Shown: piece by piece, positions 47,301 to 59,618 of the stretch | Position numbering within the stretch: the stretch's first letter is position 1 | How the letters are laid out: each line of letters starts with the position of its first letter | Assembly (NCBI RefSeq): GCF_964275005.1 | Contig: NC_092696.1 | Location: forward strand, 27,674,572 to 27,738,571 | From: Diadema setosum | Taxonomy: Eukaryota > Echinodermata > Echinoidea > Diadematoida > Diadematidae | DNA length: 64,000 nucleotides | Direction: 5' to 3' | Notes under the pieces: generated by a model | The model's database searches: none | Seen by the model: only the letters and a program-made list of their open reading frames with translations | Told to the model about the DNA's origin: nothing | Translations under genes and position numbers: made by a program

Positions 47301-50300
47301 TGTAACGAAGGAGGTATAAGTTCAATTAACGGATGAATAGCTAAAAAGAAACAAAAACTAGTCTTTCTCAAAGGCCATCCTATTGTACGGATTGCAAGAG
47401 GAGCGAACAGCGAGGACTGTTTAAGAGACTACCCAAGCCACTAGAGAAAGCCAACGTCTAGCTCTAGGGCTCACACCCGTAAATACAATGGAATGTCCCA
47501 GACCCCTTCACAAATTCGTACCAAAGATACCAAAATAAATGAAGAAAAAATTAATTAAAAATCAGTGATGTAGTTTGGCAAAAAACTGAATAGCTGTAGA
47601 TATTGAGTATGAATTCCTCTACAAATTGCATTTTGGTTGGAAGATGAAAGCTTTTCTGGTGGAATTTGAGGGGACTATATTTCATTGGGTACGTGTACGG
47701 AAAATGGGTGATTTTTTGAGTGACAAGAACTCGTAGTCTGGCTTTGCGGACCCCTGGACAGAATTTGAACTGAAGAATCCACCCTGAAAATTTGATGGAT
47801 GAAAGGGTATATCTAACTTATCCAGGTTAGTGAAGCTGAAACACCTCATTTCTCCCAGCTATTTTACAGAATTTTTTGAAATTTGATTTTTAACACACGT
47901 CCCTATGGGGAAATATTTATGGGTGTGAGCCTTCTAGCGACGGGGCATTTTTTTAAGTACCCCTTTCAATGACCTTTTTTTTTTTTTTTGTACCAGTATC
48001 AGGGAGCAATAATCGTGACCAATCGAGTATCCGTCTGAAGAAGGTTATCATTGTGTATGTGTTACGCACTTTACAGCTATATTGAACAAATTGAGCAATA
48101 CAATTTCATCGCTGGAAGTGACTACCTGAATCATTTATTGACAGAGAATGAAACCCAGAATACATGTTGATTGAATGAATGGAGCAATTATTTGATTAGT
48201 ATAATACATCAGTGAAAGTTTGAGGAAAATCGGACAATCCCTCCAAAATGTTATGAATTTTTGGAGTTTTGGTGACGAGACCGCTGGATCAGAAGTCTAT
48301 ACGTATACTACGAAACATGACATCACACATGCACAATATATCCCTTATGAAGAGAATATAGAGAAAATCAAACAACGTTTCAATTTTCTGGCATAATAAA
48401 AACGAACACTTATTTTCTTCATATTATTATATTATATTTACATATTTTCTTTATACCTTAATGATGTCATGATCAGTAGGTAGTCTTTTGAGCCAGCGTT
48501 TGCGTCACCAAATTTCCAAAATTCAAAACTCTTGAACGGATTTTCGATTTGCCTCAAACATTTACTGATGCGTTCTGCTGATATTGGTGCATTATCACCT
48601 AATCCACATGTATATTTTGGGTTGATACCCCTTTAACTACTCAGTAAGAGAGGTGTGCGGGATAGGCTTTCTCCCAGGCATGAATGATCAGCGTAATTAC
48701 AGCTCTCAACATGCCCTTGAACTGACACGCTTGGCTTCAGCCCTTTCCTCAAGGCTGACGGTGCGGGGTTTTTTATAAAGGCTAGAGATAGAACAGAGCA
48801 GATTGTGTCAATATTTGCTTCCTCTTGAGCACTGAAGTGTTTCTCGTTTTATGCACCCAAAGGAACAAATGATATGGTATTTAATTAAAAGGAATTCCAT
48901 CCGGAAATAGAATTGCTTCAAATTGCCAACTCTGTGTAATCTAGGTTTTGAACAGCACCTATTGTTTTATACACTAAATATCACTAATTCTAAAGGGGAC
49001 GGAAGATCGAGGATTGGGCGAAGTGATAAATAATAGAACACATCTAAATTTCATTTCTTTTCCTTTTTTTTTTAGAAAAAAAATGATGAAAAGTACTCAT
49101 TCCCTCGACTTGTCATTGACGGTTTGTTGAGGACATTTTATTCTTCCTGCTTTTTACAAGAGGTATGTCAATTGCTCTTTCAGTATGATAGAAAAGGGGA
49201 AAGGAAAACATTTTTAGAGTATTTACTTTGTTTTGTTCATTTGTGACGTCACAAACTGTAGTACAGTAGTAGTCTTATCATCCAGCGATTGCTCCACCAA
49301 AAGTTTATAAATTCTTAACTTTTGAAGGGATTGTCCAATTTTTCTCGCAATTTCACTGCAGTGTTCTACTCATATGGCTGCATTCACTAAATCCTTAGGT
49401 TCATTTGGTTTTTATTTAACCTTGATTCCTCAATATTTAGGCACAGACAAAACTTATTCGCTGCGGAGGACATGCTTAAAAAAAGAAAAGAAAAAAAAAA
49501 CGTATTAGAGGGCAAATAAAAAAAAGAGAAAAAATATTATGTATTGTCATTCTCTACCAATCGTTTCCTATATACCTTCCCAGATACGATTCTGACCCCA
49601 AGCCCACTCTATGGAGCGATTCCTCGAGATTTCCTCTTCATGCCCAATGTGAAGACGTACCCAGTGCCACTCAACAGTAAGGTGTGTGTGCAGTCAAACC
49701 TGCCTTACCTGCCATCTGTCTATAGCGACCACCTGTCGTATACGACCATTAATAACACCCCGCCCCGCCCCCCCCCCCACCACTACCACCACTAAGGCAG
49801 AAAAAGCCTCGTTAAATATCCTGTCTCTAACGGTCATTTTTTTTTCATCCCTTCGGTGGTCGCTATAGACAGATTTGACTGTAGTGTCTATAATGTAGGT
49901 CCTATTAATATGCTACACGGAGAGTATGGCATGTATTTTAATATTCGTATGTTTTCTGGTATATTCTCTTGTTATCACGAAGTTAAATGAATTTCTTTGG
50001 GGAGGGGTGAGATGTGTCATTTATGTGGCACAAGTGTGCAGCGTACAAAGTTTCACTCACTAGAAAATGTATCAGATCTTGCTAAGGAGGCTCAGTGAAG
50101 ATCTGGAGTTCGAACTGGCTGTAATTGATTGTTTAAGCAAACTGATTCAAAAAGTACTGCAAGAGTTTAGCAGTTGAAAGAGTCATTACAGAGTCAGCAA
50201 TTTGAGAGCCTGCTTCCAAAAGGCGATTAATCCATTGAAAATGATGGCTTTAGCGCCTTTTGGAAACAAGCTCTTCAGTTATTGACTTACTAGTAATTGA

Positions 50301-53300
50301 TAAAAAATATATCTGTAATCTCTTCATTAGATTAGAAGTCTCCCATTTCAATTTCATTTCACAGAGATGCCAATTGATACTTTTTTGTCACTGTTTGTCA
50401 GTATACTGTATGTTGTTCTTTGAGAAATGATTCTGCATATTTTATGGAATATGGATACTGTTTTCCCCTCATTACCTTACTGCATTGTGTTTTTGTTTTG
50501 TTTTTGTTTTTTTCGCAGAAAATAAATACCATAAATACACCTTTTTAGCCCTCAATACCGCGAAGGTGTGTCCAAGGTTAGCACCGCTGTGAGTACTTTT
50601 TTATGACGTGATATTTTAGGGTAATCGCTATGTTCCTCTATTTAGCCAGAATTGAAAGGCAAAGAATATCATGTAGCCTTAACACATCTTTTACCTCTCC
50701 AGATGACTGCATAAAGTTACAAGAGTTTTGTTCAATGCCAGAGTGTCTTTTGTCTTGCTGTATGCACGATTTGTATTTTTTTTCTGGTTTTTTTTTTCTC
50801 TTTTTTTTTTTTTTTTTGGTAATGATTATGATTGCGTTCCCTTTAACAGCCTGGAGTGAACAGCACTGAGCCATTTGAGCTGACTGTAGAATTGTTGGAA
50901 GATGCTTTGAAAAAGGCCAAGGTAGAGGTATGCAGATCATTTCAAAATCCTTCATGTATGTAAATGTGGTTGACTACACATTTCTAGCTTGATTCCAATG
51001 GAGTGACGACATAATCAGCACACTGTTGTGTGACATAGCTATACCATGTACACTGATTCCTTTACCCGCAAACAAGTAGTGTGCAATATACCTCCGCCAG
51101 TAAAGAGGACACAGCCACACGATTCTACTGCAATTCTTCGATAACTTTATTAGGACGTGAAAAAACCAAATCTCCAGTGGAAAGAACATAGCCCCATCCG
51201 ACACAAGGGGGCGACATAACCAATGGCGTAATTTCTCTTCTTTTCTCCCCTTTGTGTTTCTCCCACACTGAATTATAAACCACATACACAATAACTGGAA
51301 TGTCTTGGTGTAAGGCTTTTCACAACAATTATCTAAACAAATAAACGACCTTACAAGGATAAGAAAGGTCTTATTGTAACAGATATTTTGAGAACTGTGC
51401 CGAATGTGTAACACAAGATATGTATACAAATGTATTCCGTGGATACAGTGAATGTGAGTTCATGATATTACATAATGACACCTCTATAAACTGTGAACTC
51501 TATAACCTGTCCTAATAATACAACACATCCTGCAAACAGGCAGTATATTACTGCCAATATAACTACTAACGTAAGCGGTATTAACCTTCAAAAACTAGCA
51601 TACATAACATATAACAAAAAGGACAGCTTACTACCAGAGCGAAGGAGTACACTATAACACAAATGCAATAAAATGTATTAGCTTTTTGCAACTAACCAAC
51701 TCTAGTACGTATACGTTCAAACATACTGTTCCCAAAAAACAACCACTGTGATGGGGTAATGCATTATCTCACTACATCTAAAAATACACTGGATACATCT
51801 AAGTCACAAAAGGTATGTAACGTTAAATGGCATAGTATGTATGGCCTACAAACAACCAGGTATATAACCACGAAGTATAAATACAACTGTAATGACACTT
51901 TTATCACACAATTGTTTGAGATGACAATAGTAATCACATGTGCCTTCAGTAGGACCTGTGTAGAATACATACATAAGAACTAATCTCAAACACAGTGTTT
52001 ACTCGAGTTCAAGGACATAATCACGCAGTCTCACAGGAAGCCGTCGTTCACGTCTGGGGTATCTACCAGGATCAACAGGTACCTGGATAGGAGCGGGCAG
52101 AGAGTCAGAGACAGAAGTTTCTGCTGGAGTGGCGAGTTCGGTGGGAACTCGAGGAAGGGCATCCAAGGGAGGGGATGGGGGAGCAGGGTCACCAGCCGGG
52201 TAATGGGGTCCATCGGGAGGTGCAGGCGGAGGATCGGTGGCAGGAGGAGCGCGAGGCAAGGAACCAGGAGGGGTGGACGGGTATGGTGGGACGTCAGCGT
52301 TGTCATCTGGGTCATCATCAGATTCCACATGGTGTGGTGTGGAATGAGGAGAAAGGGTAGAAGGGACCTTCAAGCAGTCGGCCAGTCGGACACGGTAAGA
52401 CGAACTGCGTAGCTGGTTGCCAACGAACTTCCGGATGTTGCACCACTCGCCGTCGATTGAGCAGACCAGGTAGCGTGGTCTGGCATGATGTTTTGACCGA
52501 TCAGCACGGAGGTATACGAGGTCACCAACGAAGATACGCGGTAGAGAAAGCATGGGGCCAGATGTAGTCTTGGACGTCTCGCTGTATGGGTGATTTTTCA
52601 GTCTCTGAACATGTTGGGCAGAGATGATATCCTTGTCCGAAAAGGGGATCTGCTCGCATGTGAACTGATCACGTTGCATTAACATTTCCCTTGCCGACAA
52701 GCCACGGGATCGAAGACGACTATTGAGGCGGGCAGTGGCAACTGACAAGGTCAAAGACGTGATGGGGGCACCAGATGGGTCATGGCGGAGGAGCTCGTCC
52801 TCCAACTCGCGGACTGCTTTTTCAGCAACAGGGTTCTTGTCCTTGTTCTTTGCATGCCCAAGCTCAATGCGGATGTTGTGGGACGAAAGGAGGTCATCAT
52901 GGCATAAAGCAGAAAATCCAGGAGCTGGGTCTGTGCGAATAACTGCTGGTGGGCCATCAAGAGGTCTCAATTCAAGGCAGAGTTGGAGAATGGCAGCACG
53001 CAGGGTCTCCTTCTTTTCATCAGTGATAAGGCGGGTGACGGTATATGAGGTGACCGTTTCGCGCAGGATGAGGATGAGTTGGCGAGAGCGTTTCAGCACA
53101 TCAGCTGCAAAGGAGATACCAACTACATCAGGAGGGTCATTTGTGGACTGTGGATGGACCAGCCGAGGGAGAGTTTGGAGAGAGACACAGTGGTGGCAGG
53201 ATGAGGTGACCTGTTGGACGGCAGATTCCATGTCCAGGGCATAGAAATACCGGGATGCAACAGTCTTTAATTGGTGAGCAGTAGGGTGGTCTAGTTGGAC

Positions 53301-56300
53301 ATGGATTGCCGTGAGGAGACCATGGAGGACAGACCGAGGGACGACAATGGCTTCACGAGGGGACACAAAAGCTTGCTCTTGGCGGACAACCAGGAGACCA
53401 TCTGGGGCAATCGTGGCAACCTGGAGGTAGCGTTTGACGTCCCGGACATTCGTGAGTTTCTTGGAGGGTCGCGTACCCTGGACAAGATGGGCATGGGTGC
53501 GTCGTAGAGATGGGCATTCAGACTGAATCTTAATCCAAGCTGGCCGTGATGTGTAAGGGGGGCGAGTCTTCCCAAGGAGGATGTCATCTGCAGAAATGCG
53601 ATGCACGACAGAGTCCTCCATCTGTCTCACAAATGTGCACACTTGACACGATGAATCAGTGCAGTCTAGAGCATTGCGACTTGCAAAATCGGATGGGACA
53701 TTTGCAGATCCAGAGAGGTGGCGCAGGGACAATTGGTATCTGCTCACCGTTGACAGGAATGTGGACACGCGGGGGCTGGCAGAAAATTCACCTCGACACA
53801 ACTTCTCAAATGCCTGGACACATGGTTTGCTGTCCGTAAGGACACATGTGCGGTGCTTGGACTGAACAATGTATGGGCTGAAGTGCTTGATAGACGCAGC
53901 AATGGATAATGCTTCTACCTCGCATGGGAGCCAGGAAACTTGTCGTCCCCTCAGCTTGGCACTGAAAAAACCAGCCACAAGAGGCTTGTGATTCCTCGTG
54001 ACATAGAGAGTAGAGCCGATACCATGCTTCTTGACTGATCCGTCTGTGACGAGCCACAGTTGGTCAGTAGTGTGGGGGAGAGTGATCGTGCGGGGGGAGG
54101 TGAGGGCATGCTGGGCTTCCTGGAATGTAGAGTGGAGGTCATCAGTCCAGGGAATAGTATCCTGAGACTGTCGACCCGCAACAACGCCGTCTAAGGGAGA
54201 GAGAAAGGAAGCGCAGTGGGGGATAACGCGGGCAAGCATCTTAAAAGCTCCAATGAAGGAACGCATGCCTTTGACGGTAGATGGTGGGGGGCATGCTGCT
54301 AGGGCAGCAATACGATGGGGGCTAGCCTTGAGGGTGCCCTGAGACCATATCCATCCAAGAATGGTGGTGGTCTTGGGGGAGATGGTGGTCTTCGAAGCAG
54401 AGAGGTTGAGCCCTGACCTGCTCAGTGCATGAAGGACACGACCCCAGTTATGCAAGAGGTCTTCTGGTGTGTTACCGCCACAGAACAAGTCATCAGCAAG
54501 TTTGACGACAACACCTTCCACCAGGAGGTCACCCAGTACGCGACACATGAGCTCTTCCAGAGAGGTTTCTGAGCCAGGCATTCCCATAGCCGAGCGAGTG
54601 TATACACGCACTCCACGGAAGGGTGTGGCAACACCACAGTACTTCAGTGACTCATGAGACAAGGGGATCTGATAAAATGCATTGGTCAGATCTGAGGCAA
54701 CAATGTATTTCCACTGGCTGATCTTGCGCAGAGTGGAATCAACATCTGGCATAAGTGATGGTTGGGGTTTCGAATACCGGCCAACATCAGCGAAGGCAGT
54801 CACAAGACGGTAACCACCACTGGGTTTCTTTACCAGGAAGGAAGGATTTAGGTATTCCACAGTTACTCCAACATCTTCTGGGCGAGCAAACACACCCAGT
54901 GCTTCGAGTTCATCGAACTTGGCTTGCAAGTCGACCAACTTGTCTCTGGGGTATAAGGGGAGGCGACCTTTCCTCTGTGGGGGTTGAACAGGACCCATGT
55001 TTACGACTGCCTTGAAGGGACCGACGGCACCATTGTAGCCCTTGAAATGGGGGTCAAAGACGTCATCGTACTCAGTGTGTAGGTCCTTGAACTGCTGTCT
55101 GATGTTCGGGGGAAGAATGTCATTAGGATCTGTCTTCACCAGAGCAGAATGGTTACTGCTAGAGGTACGACGGGAAAAGGCTGCCGGAGGGGAGATCTCA
55201 TCACTTGGAGTGTATTCAACATCCTGGGAAACTACTGGACGCACCTGACAAAAATGTTCATTACGACGCAGAACTCGTGGCTCGATGGAAAGATTCGGAA
55301 TCCGGATTTTACCATCGACACTTGAAACAATGCAAGGGGTGGGCCAATATCTAGGTGACTCCAAATCAGCAGACCGGACCAAACCATGTCGGGGTTCCAG
55401 AGCAACACACTCATCAGCGTGAAGTTCAGGAGGAAGTGGTACCTCAACAAACTGTCCAGGAAACACGGTGGTAGTTTCAGGAGGTGCACGGAGAACATAT
55501 GCGCGACGAACAGCAGGGGACAGGTTGGTTCGCTGAGAGGACCCATATGAGTACACTGTGCCATCACTTAGGGTGATTTGACGTTTGGCAGGCCGGATTG
55601 CAATATCATTGCATTCCATGAAGGGTGTACCAGCCAATACTTCAACGTCAAGATTTTCGACAACAAGGCCATCGAACAAGAAGCGTTTGTCATTGCGAGT
55701 GAATGTGAGACGGGTCTCGCCAATGACTTCGAGAGGGGAAGACCCATCAGCCTGGTGAGCAGACTGGCTGCTGTCAGTAATCTGACATCCGAGTACTTTC
55801 GCAGTTGATGCACGGATCATATTTCCAGTTGCACCGCTGTCTACAGTAATGCGCACAGCATGGTGCGTGTAGAAAGCATCAAAATACGGGGACTGTCGAA
55901 TCTGGATACGGCGAGTAGATGGGGAATCGGAGGAAAAGGATGGGGGAGGATCATCCTGACAGTAGGCGGGTGGGGATTCGGCCGTAGTGTGCCCTTCGTC
56001 GTCTGTGAGGTCATCGGTGAGGTCGTCGACATGACCCAAGATACTTGCAACCTGTCTGACTTTGGCCATGTACCGCCTGTCCTGTTCTGGCAGGTATGTG
56101 CAGTCACTTAGAAAGTGATTGCTATTTCGCCCAGCCTGGAGACAAAGAGGACAGGACCTGACAGGGCTTCGACGCGATTGAGGCTTCACTGGAGATTGAG
56201 ATTGACGACCTCCAGTGGAACGAGGGAAACTTCTACGAGGTCTGGAGGGTGCAGAGCGCAGGACTCTGGGAGATGCGGCGCAATTCAGTTCAGCCAACAG

Positions 56301-59300
56301 GCTATCAAGTGCCTGTGATATCTCGGGCTTGAGTGACGCGAGAGTCCGCGTACGCAAGTCGGTGCCATAACGCTGCTTGACCAAGCGAGGCAGGTCAGGA
56401 TGTACCAGCCGCAACCACTCAAGTACGATAAAATTCTCTATAGTAGGAGATAGCTCCTCGTCTTCAGTGATTGGGTCACCATGATGTGTGATGCCCCCAT
56501 TGACTGTTAACAGGTTATCTTCAACAAAGGCTAGCATCCGCTGGTATAAGTCTTCAGGGCGTTCATCGGGGCCCAGACTTATGTCGCAAAAATCCACAAA
56601 ATGTGCGCCTGTGGATTGGAATCCAAAGTGCAATCTGATTGCTGCCCATATGTCACTGAGTGAACAGGAGTTCTTGACAATGGTATTGCGGGCTATCACG
56701 GGGCAATAATTGGCTATCTGCCCTAGCATGAGCTCCAGCATTATGACTTTCTGCCGGGCAGTCTGTCTTTGTGTGGCAGGGATGTCTGAACCATCATCAT
56801 GTAACCCACGGAGAGGTTTATTCTTTGTTTTCTTTTCCCATTTGGCACTATCGCCAAGGAAAGGAGAGAAATTGGGGTCGAGGTTGAGGGTATAGAGCAA
56901 GTTTTGACGCCAGCTCTCAAAAGAGGTGATCGTTTCAACTTTCGTGAGGCACCACTGTTTCGGTGCTTTGGGAGCAGACGCCATAACGTATGTGTGGGAC
57001 TGCTAGGGTAGAGACTGCAGTAAAACTTCGTACAAGAACTTACTTTTTGTCCGTGTGACGGCGAGAGTTGCCAGTAGTATCCTCCTTTATAGGTAAATAG
57101 GTGATCGATGCACGGGATTCAAGTTTCCAGCTGCCACCACGCCAGTAAAGAGGACACAGCCACACGATTCTACTGCAATTCTTCGATAACTTTATTAGGA
57201 CGTGAAAAAACCAAATCTCCAGTGGAAAGAACATAGCCCCATCCGACACAAGGGGGCGACATAACCAATGGCGCTCGTACAAGATTCGACCTATATGTCA
57301 AATGCCATCTTAAGCCAACATTTTGCTGACATTTCGATTGTGTATTTTTATCAAAATAGAACACATTTTCAATAGTCATGATAGGGAAAAACATTATACT
57401 GAAAAATGACTTATCATGCTCACTATAAATTAAATAATATGTGCAATTTTCTCAATTAAAGAGGAGTATTCTATGTGCCTTAAAACACGTTCTTTACGTG
57501 TCAAGTTGTTTTGTTTTGCTTTTTTTCATCTCCAGCATGCAGCTAGCAACCCTCCCATATGTACACAGAGACTGGCTAGCAATAAACTACCTAATCTGGG
57601 AAGTTACTTTGTCATAATTCCTATATAGGACATGTAGGAATGGCTAGTGCATCTATAGCCCGTTCACCCAAGTCATACGAAATGAACGGTTTTTGAAAAT
57701 CGATTTTTCCATAACCTAAGGAAAGTTCCGTATTTCTTGAGTATGAACACAGAAAATAGAAATACTCTTGAATTGCTCATCATTGCGCTGCGGAAATCAG
57801 TGCATTGTGATATTTTTAACTCGTTTTTTAAACTAATTTGCCCTGTGAGGCGTGTATGAGTGGCGCGCAAAGAAACCAGCAAATTGTTTAAATCCTAGGA
57901 ATGTATTAACTCTACACACTGGCACTGCACACTCGGGTTCGGTGGTCATTGTTTGAATCCGGAGATTCAAAACTACAGGCCGTGTCACACCTTTCCGGGC
58001 AAGCCTTGCGTGCGACTTGCGAAGAACAACTACCCGGAGGTCCCCGCAGATGACTCGCAGATGACAGTACCTAGCACGTATCTCACCCGTAGTCGCCCGG
58101 TGGTGGCACGCAAATCATTTTTACCATATTAGGCCCTGTCACACCTTTCCGGGCAAGTTACGCGGGCTTGTTGCATGTGGGGATTTTCCAGCAAGCCGGA
58201 CAATTTCTGAGGGCGGACAAGGATCTGGGCGAGTTTTGCATGTGTCTTACTTTGCTGGACGCGTTCTACTTAAGTTCTACTTTCGGGTATTCTGTGTGAC
58301 CTGCGTGTCAGGCACGTGGGGGCTGACAACTCAGTGAGGGAATTCCTCTGAAGGAATGGCAGAAGTCCCACAGAATGTCATTATCTTGGCCCTTGGCGTT
58401 ACAGCTGCGAAGTGCCTGCGTAGGAGTTGCCTGCGAGGTTCTGCGGCTAAGGGCCTCCTACTGGCTTTCAGCGTTGACCTCTGCTGGCAATCCCCGCGAC
58501 TCACCCGGAAAAAAGTTTTGGTCATGTTCAAAACTTGACTGCGAGTAAATCGGGCTTGCGTGCGCACCTCCGGGCAACTACGGGCGAGATACGCGCTAGG
58601 TACTGTCAGGTGCGGACCAACTGCTGGAAGGTCCGAGAAGCAAAATTTTTTCCCCGCAAGTCAACCCGCATGGCTTCCCCAGACACGGTGTGACAAGGCC
58701 TTGAGCATGCTCAAAACTCGTTCCGGGTGAGTCGCGGGGGTTTGCCCGCAGATGTACACGCAGAACACCAGTAGGAGGCCCTTAGCGGCAGCACCTCGCA
58801 GGCAACTCTCACGCAGGTACTTCGCAGTCCCCGTATTTCGCTCGTAGCTGAAAATGGATCGGTTTCAAAGCTCTCATGCAGGTCACACGGAATACACGCA
58901 TTTAGCAGGTAATAGATAGCACGCCTCTAGCAGTAAGACGCAATTACGGAACTCGCCAACATCCTTGTTCGCCCGCAGAATATTCTCCTGCGTGCTGGAA
59001 AATCCCTACTCGCAACAAGCCCGCTTAGCTTACCAGGAAAGGTGTGACAGGGCCTTTAGGTACTTAATTTGCAGTCGAGTGAAGTGTTTTGTTTTTTGTT
59101 CTCATATGTGAAGCGTAGTATGTATATATACTTTTGTATTGCAGTGATTGTAATACAAATGATCATAATAATGACACTGATAACAACTCCTGTGTGTAAA
59201 TTCGGCTATGGTCTACTATCCCCCTCCCCGTTTCCTGTTTTCTGAAGGGTCACAGAGTGAAGGTTCTGCTTCTCACTAATCCATACAATCCGCTGGGGAC

Positions 59301-59587
59301 CGTCTTCACACGAGAACATGTTCTGATGTGTCTTCAGTTCTGCAAGAGGTACGAAAAGACTAGGCGTTACTTTAATATTCGTCTTACATATAATAATATG
59401 TTTGAATTCCTCCATAAGACTCACTTGCTGATTAACAGCATGACGATTCCCAGCTGGTGTCGTCCTAATACACGTGGTATGCCAATATGGTATAAAAATA
59501 TCATATACATCGAAAATTTATCTCTTTGTAATTAGAACATATATTGTAACTGACGTGATGACAAGATGTGATGCAGGAAACATAAAA

Positions 59588-59618
<31 letters not shown>

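Larger units (their letters stand above)
51095..57273 (-). mobile_element. Complete, apparently young LTR retrotransposon (Ty3/Gypsy-like order) in intron 6 of copy 2
   Basis: Direct repeats of 134 bp bound a 6179 bp unit. On the minus strand it contains 5' LTR, a tRNA-Leu-like primer site, a short leader, one Gag-Pol frame, a polypurine tract and 3' LTR. The LTRs read identical base for base, so the insertion is recent. Both flanks end in ctc (51092-51094 and 57274-57276), a possible 3 bp target duplication. The pre-insertion site can be inferred because intron 6 of copy 1 has gtacaaga in the corresponding context (near 10848). Domain order PR-RT-RNaseH-IN excludes Copia. Motifs are closer to Ty3/Gypsy than to BEL/Pao, but the clade is uncertain. 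Confidence 0.93.

Noticed and set aside
52031..56938. Many plus- and minus-strand frames inside the LTR element
   Set aside because: All are shadows of the single 1661-codon Gag-Pol frame, which alone carries the catalytic motifs.
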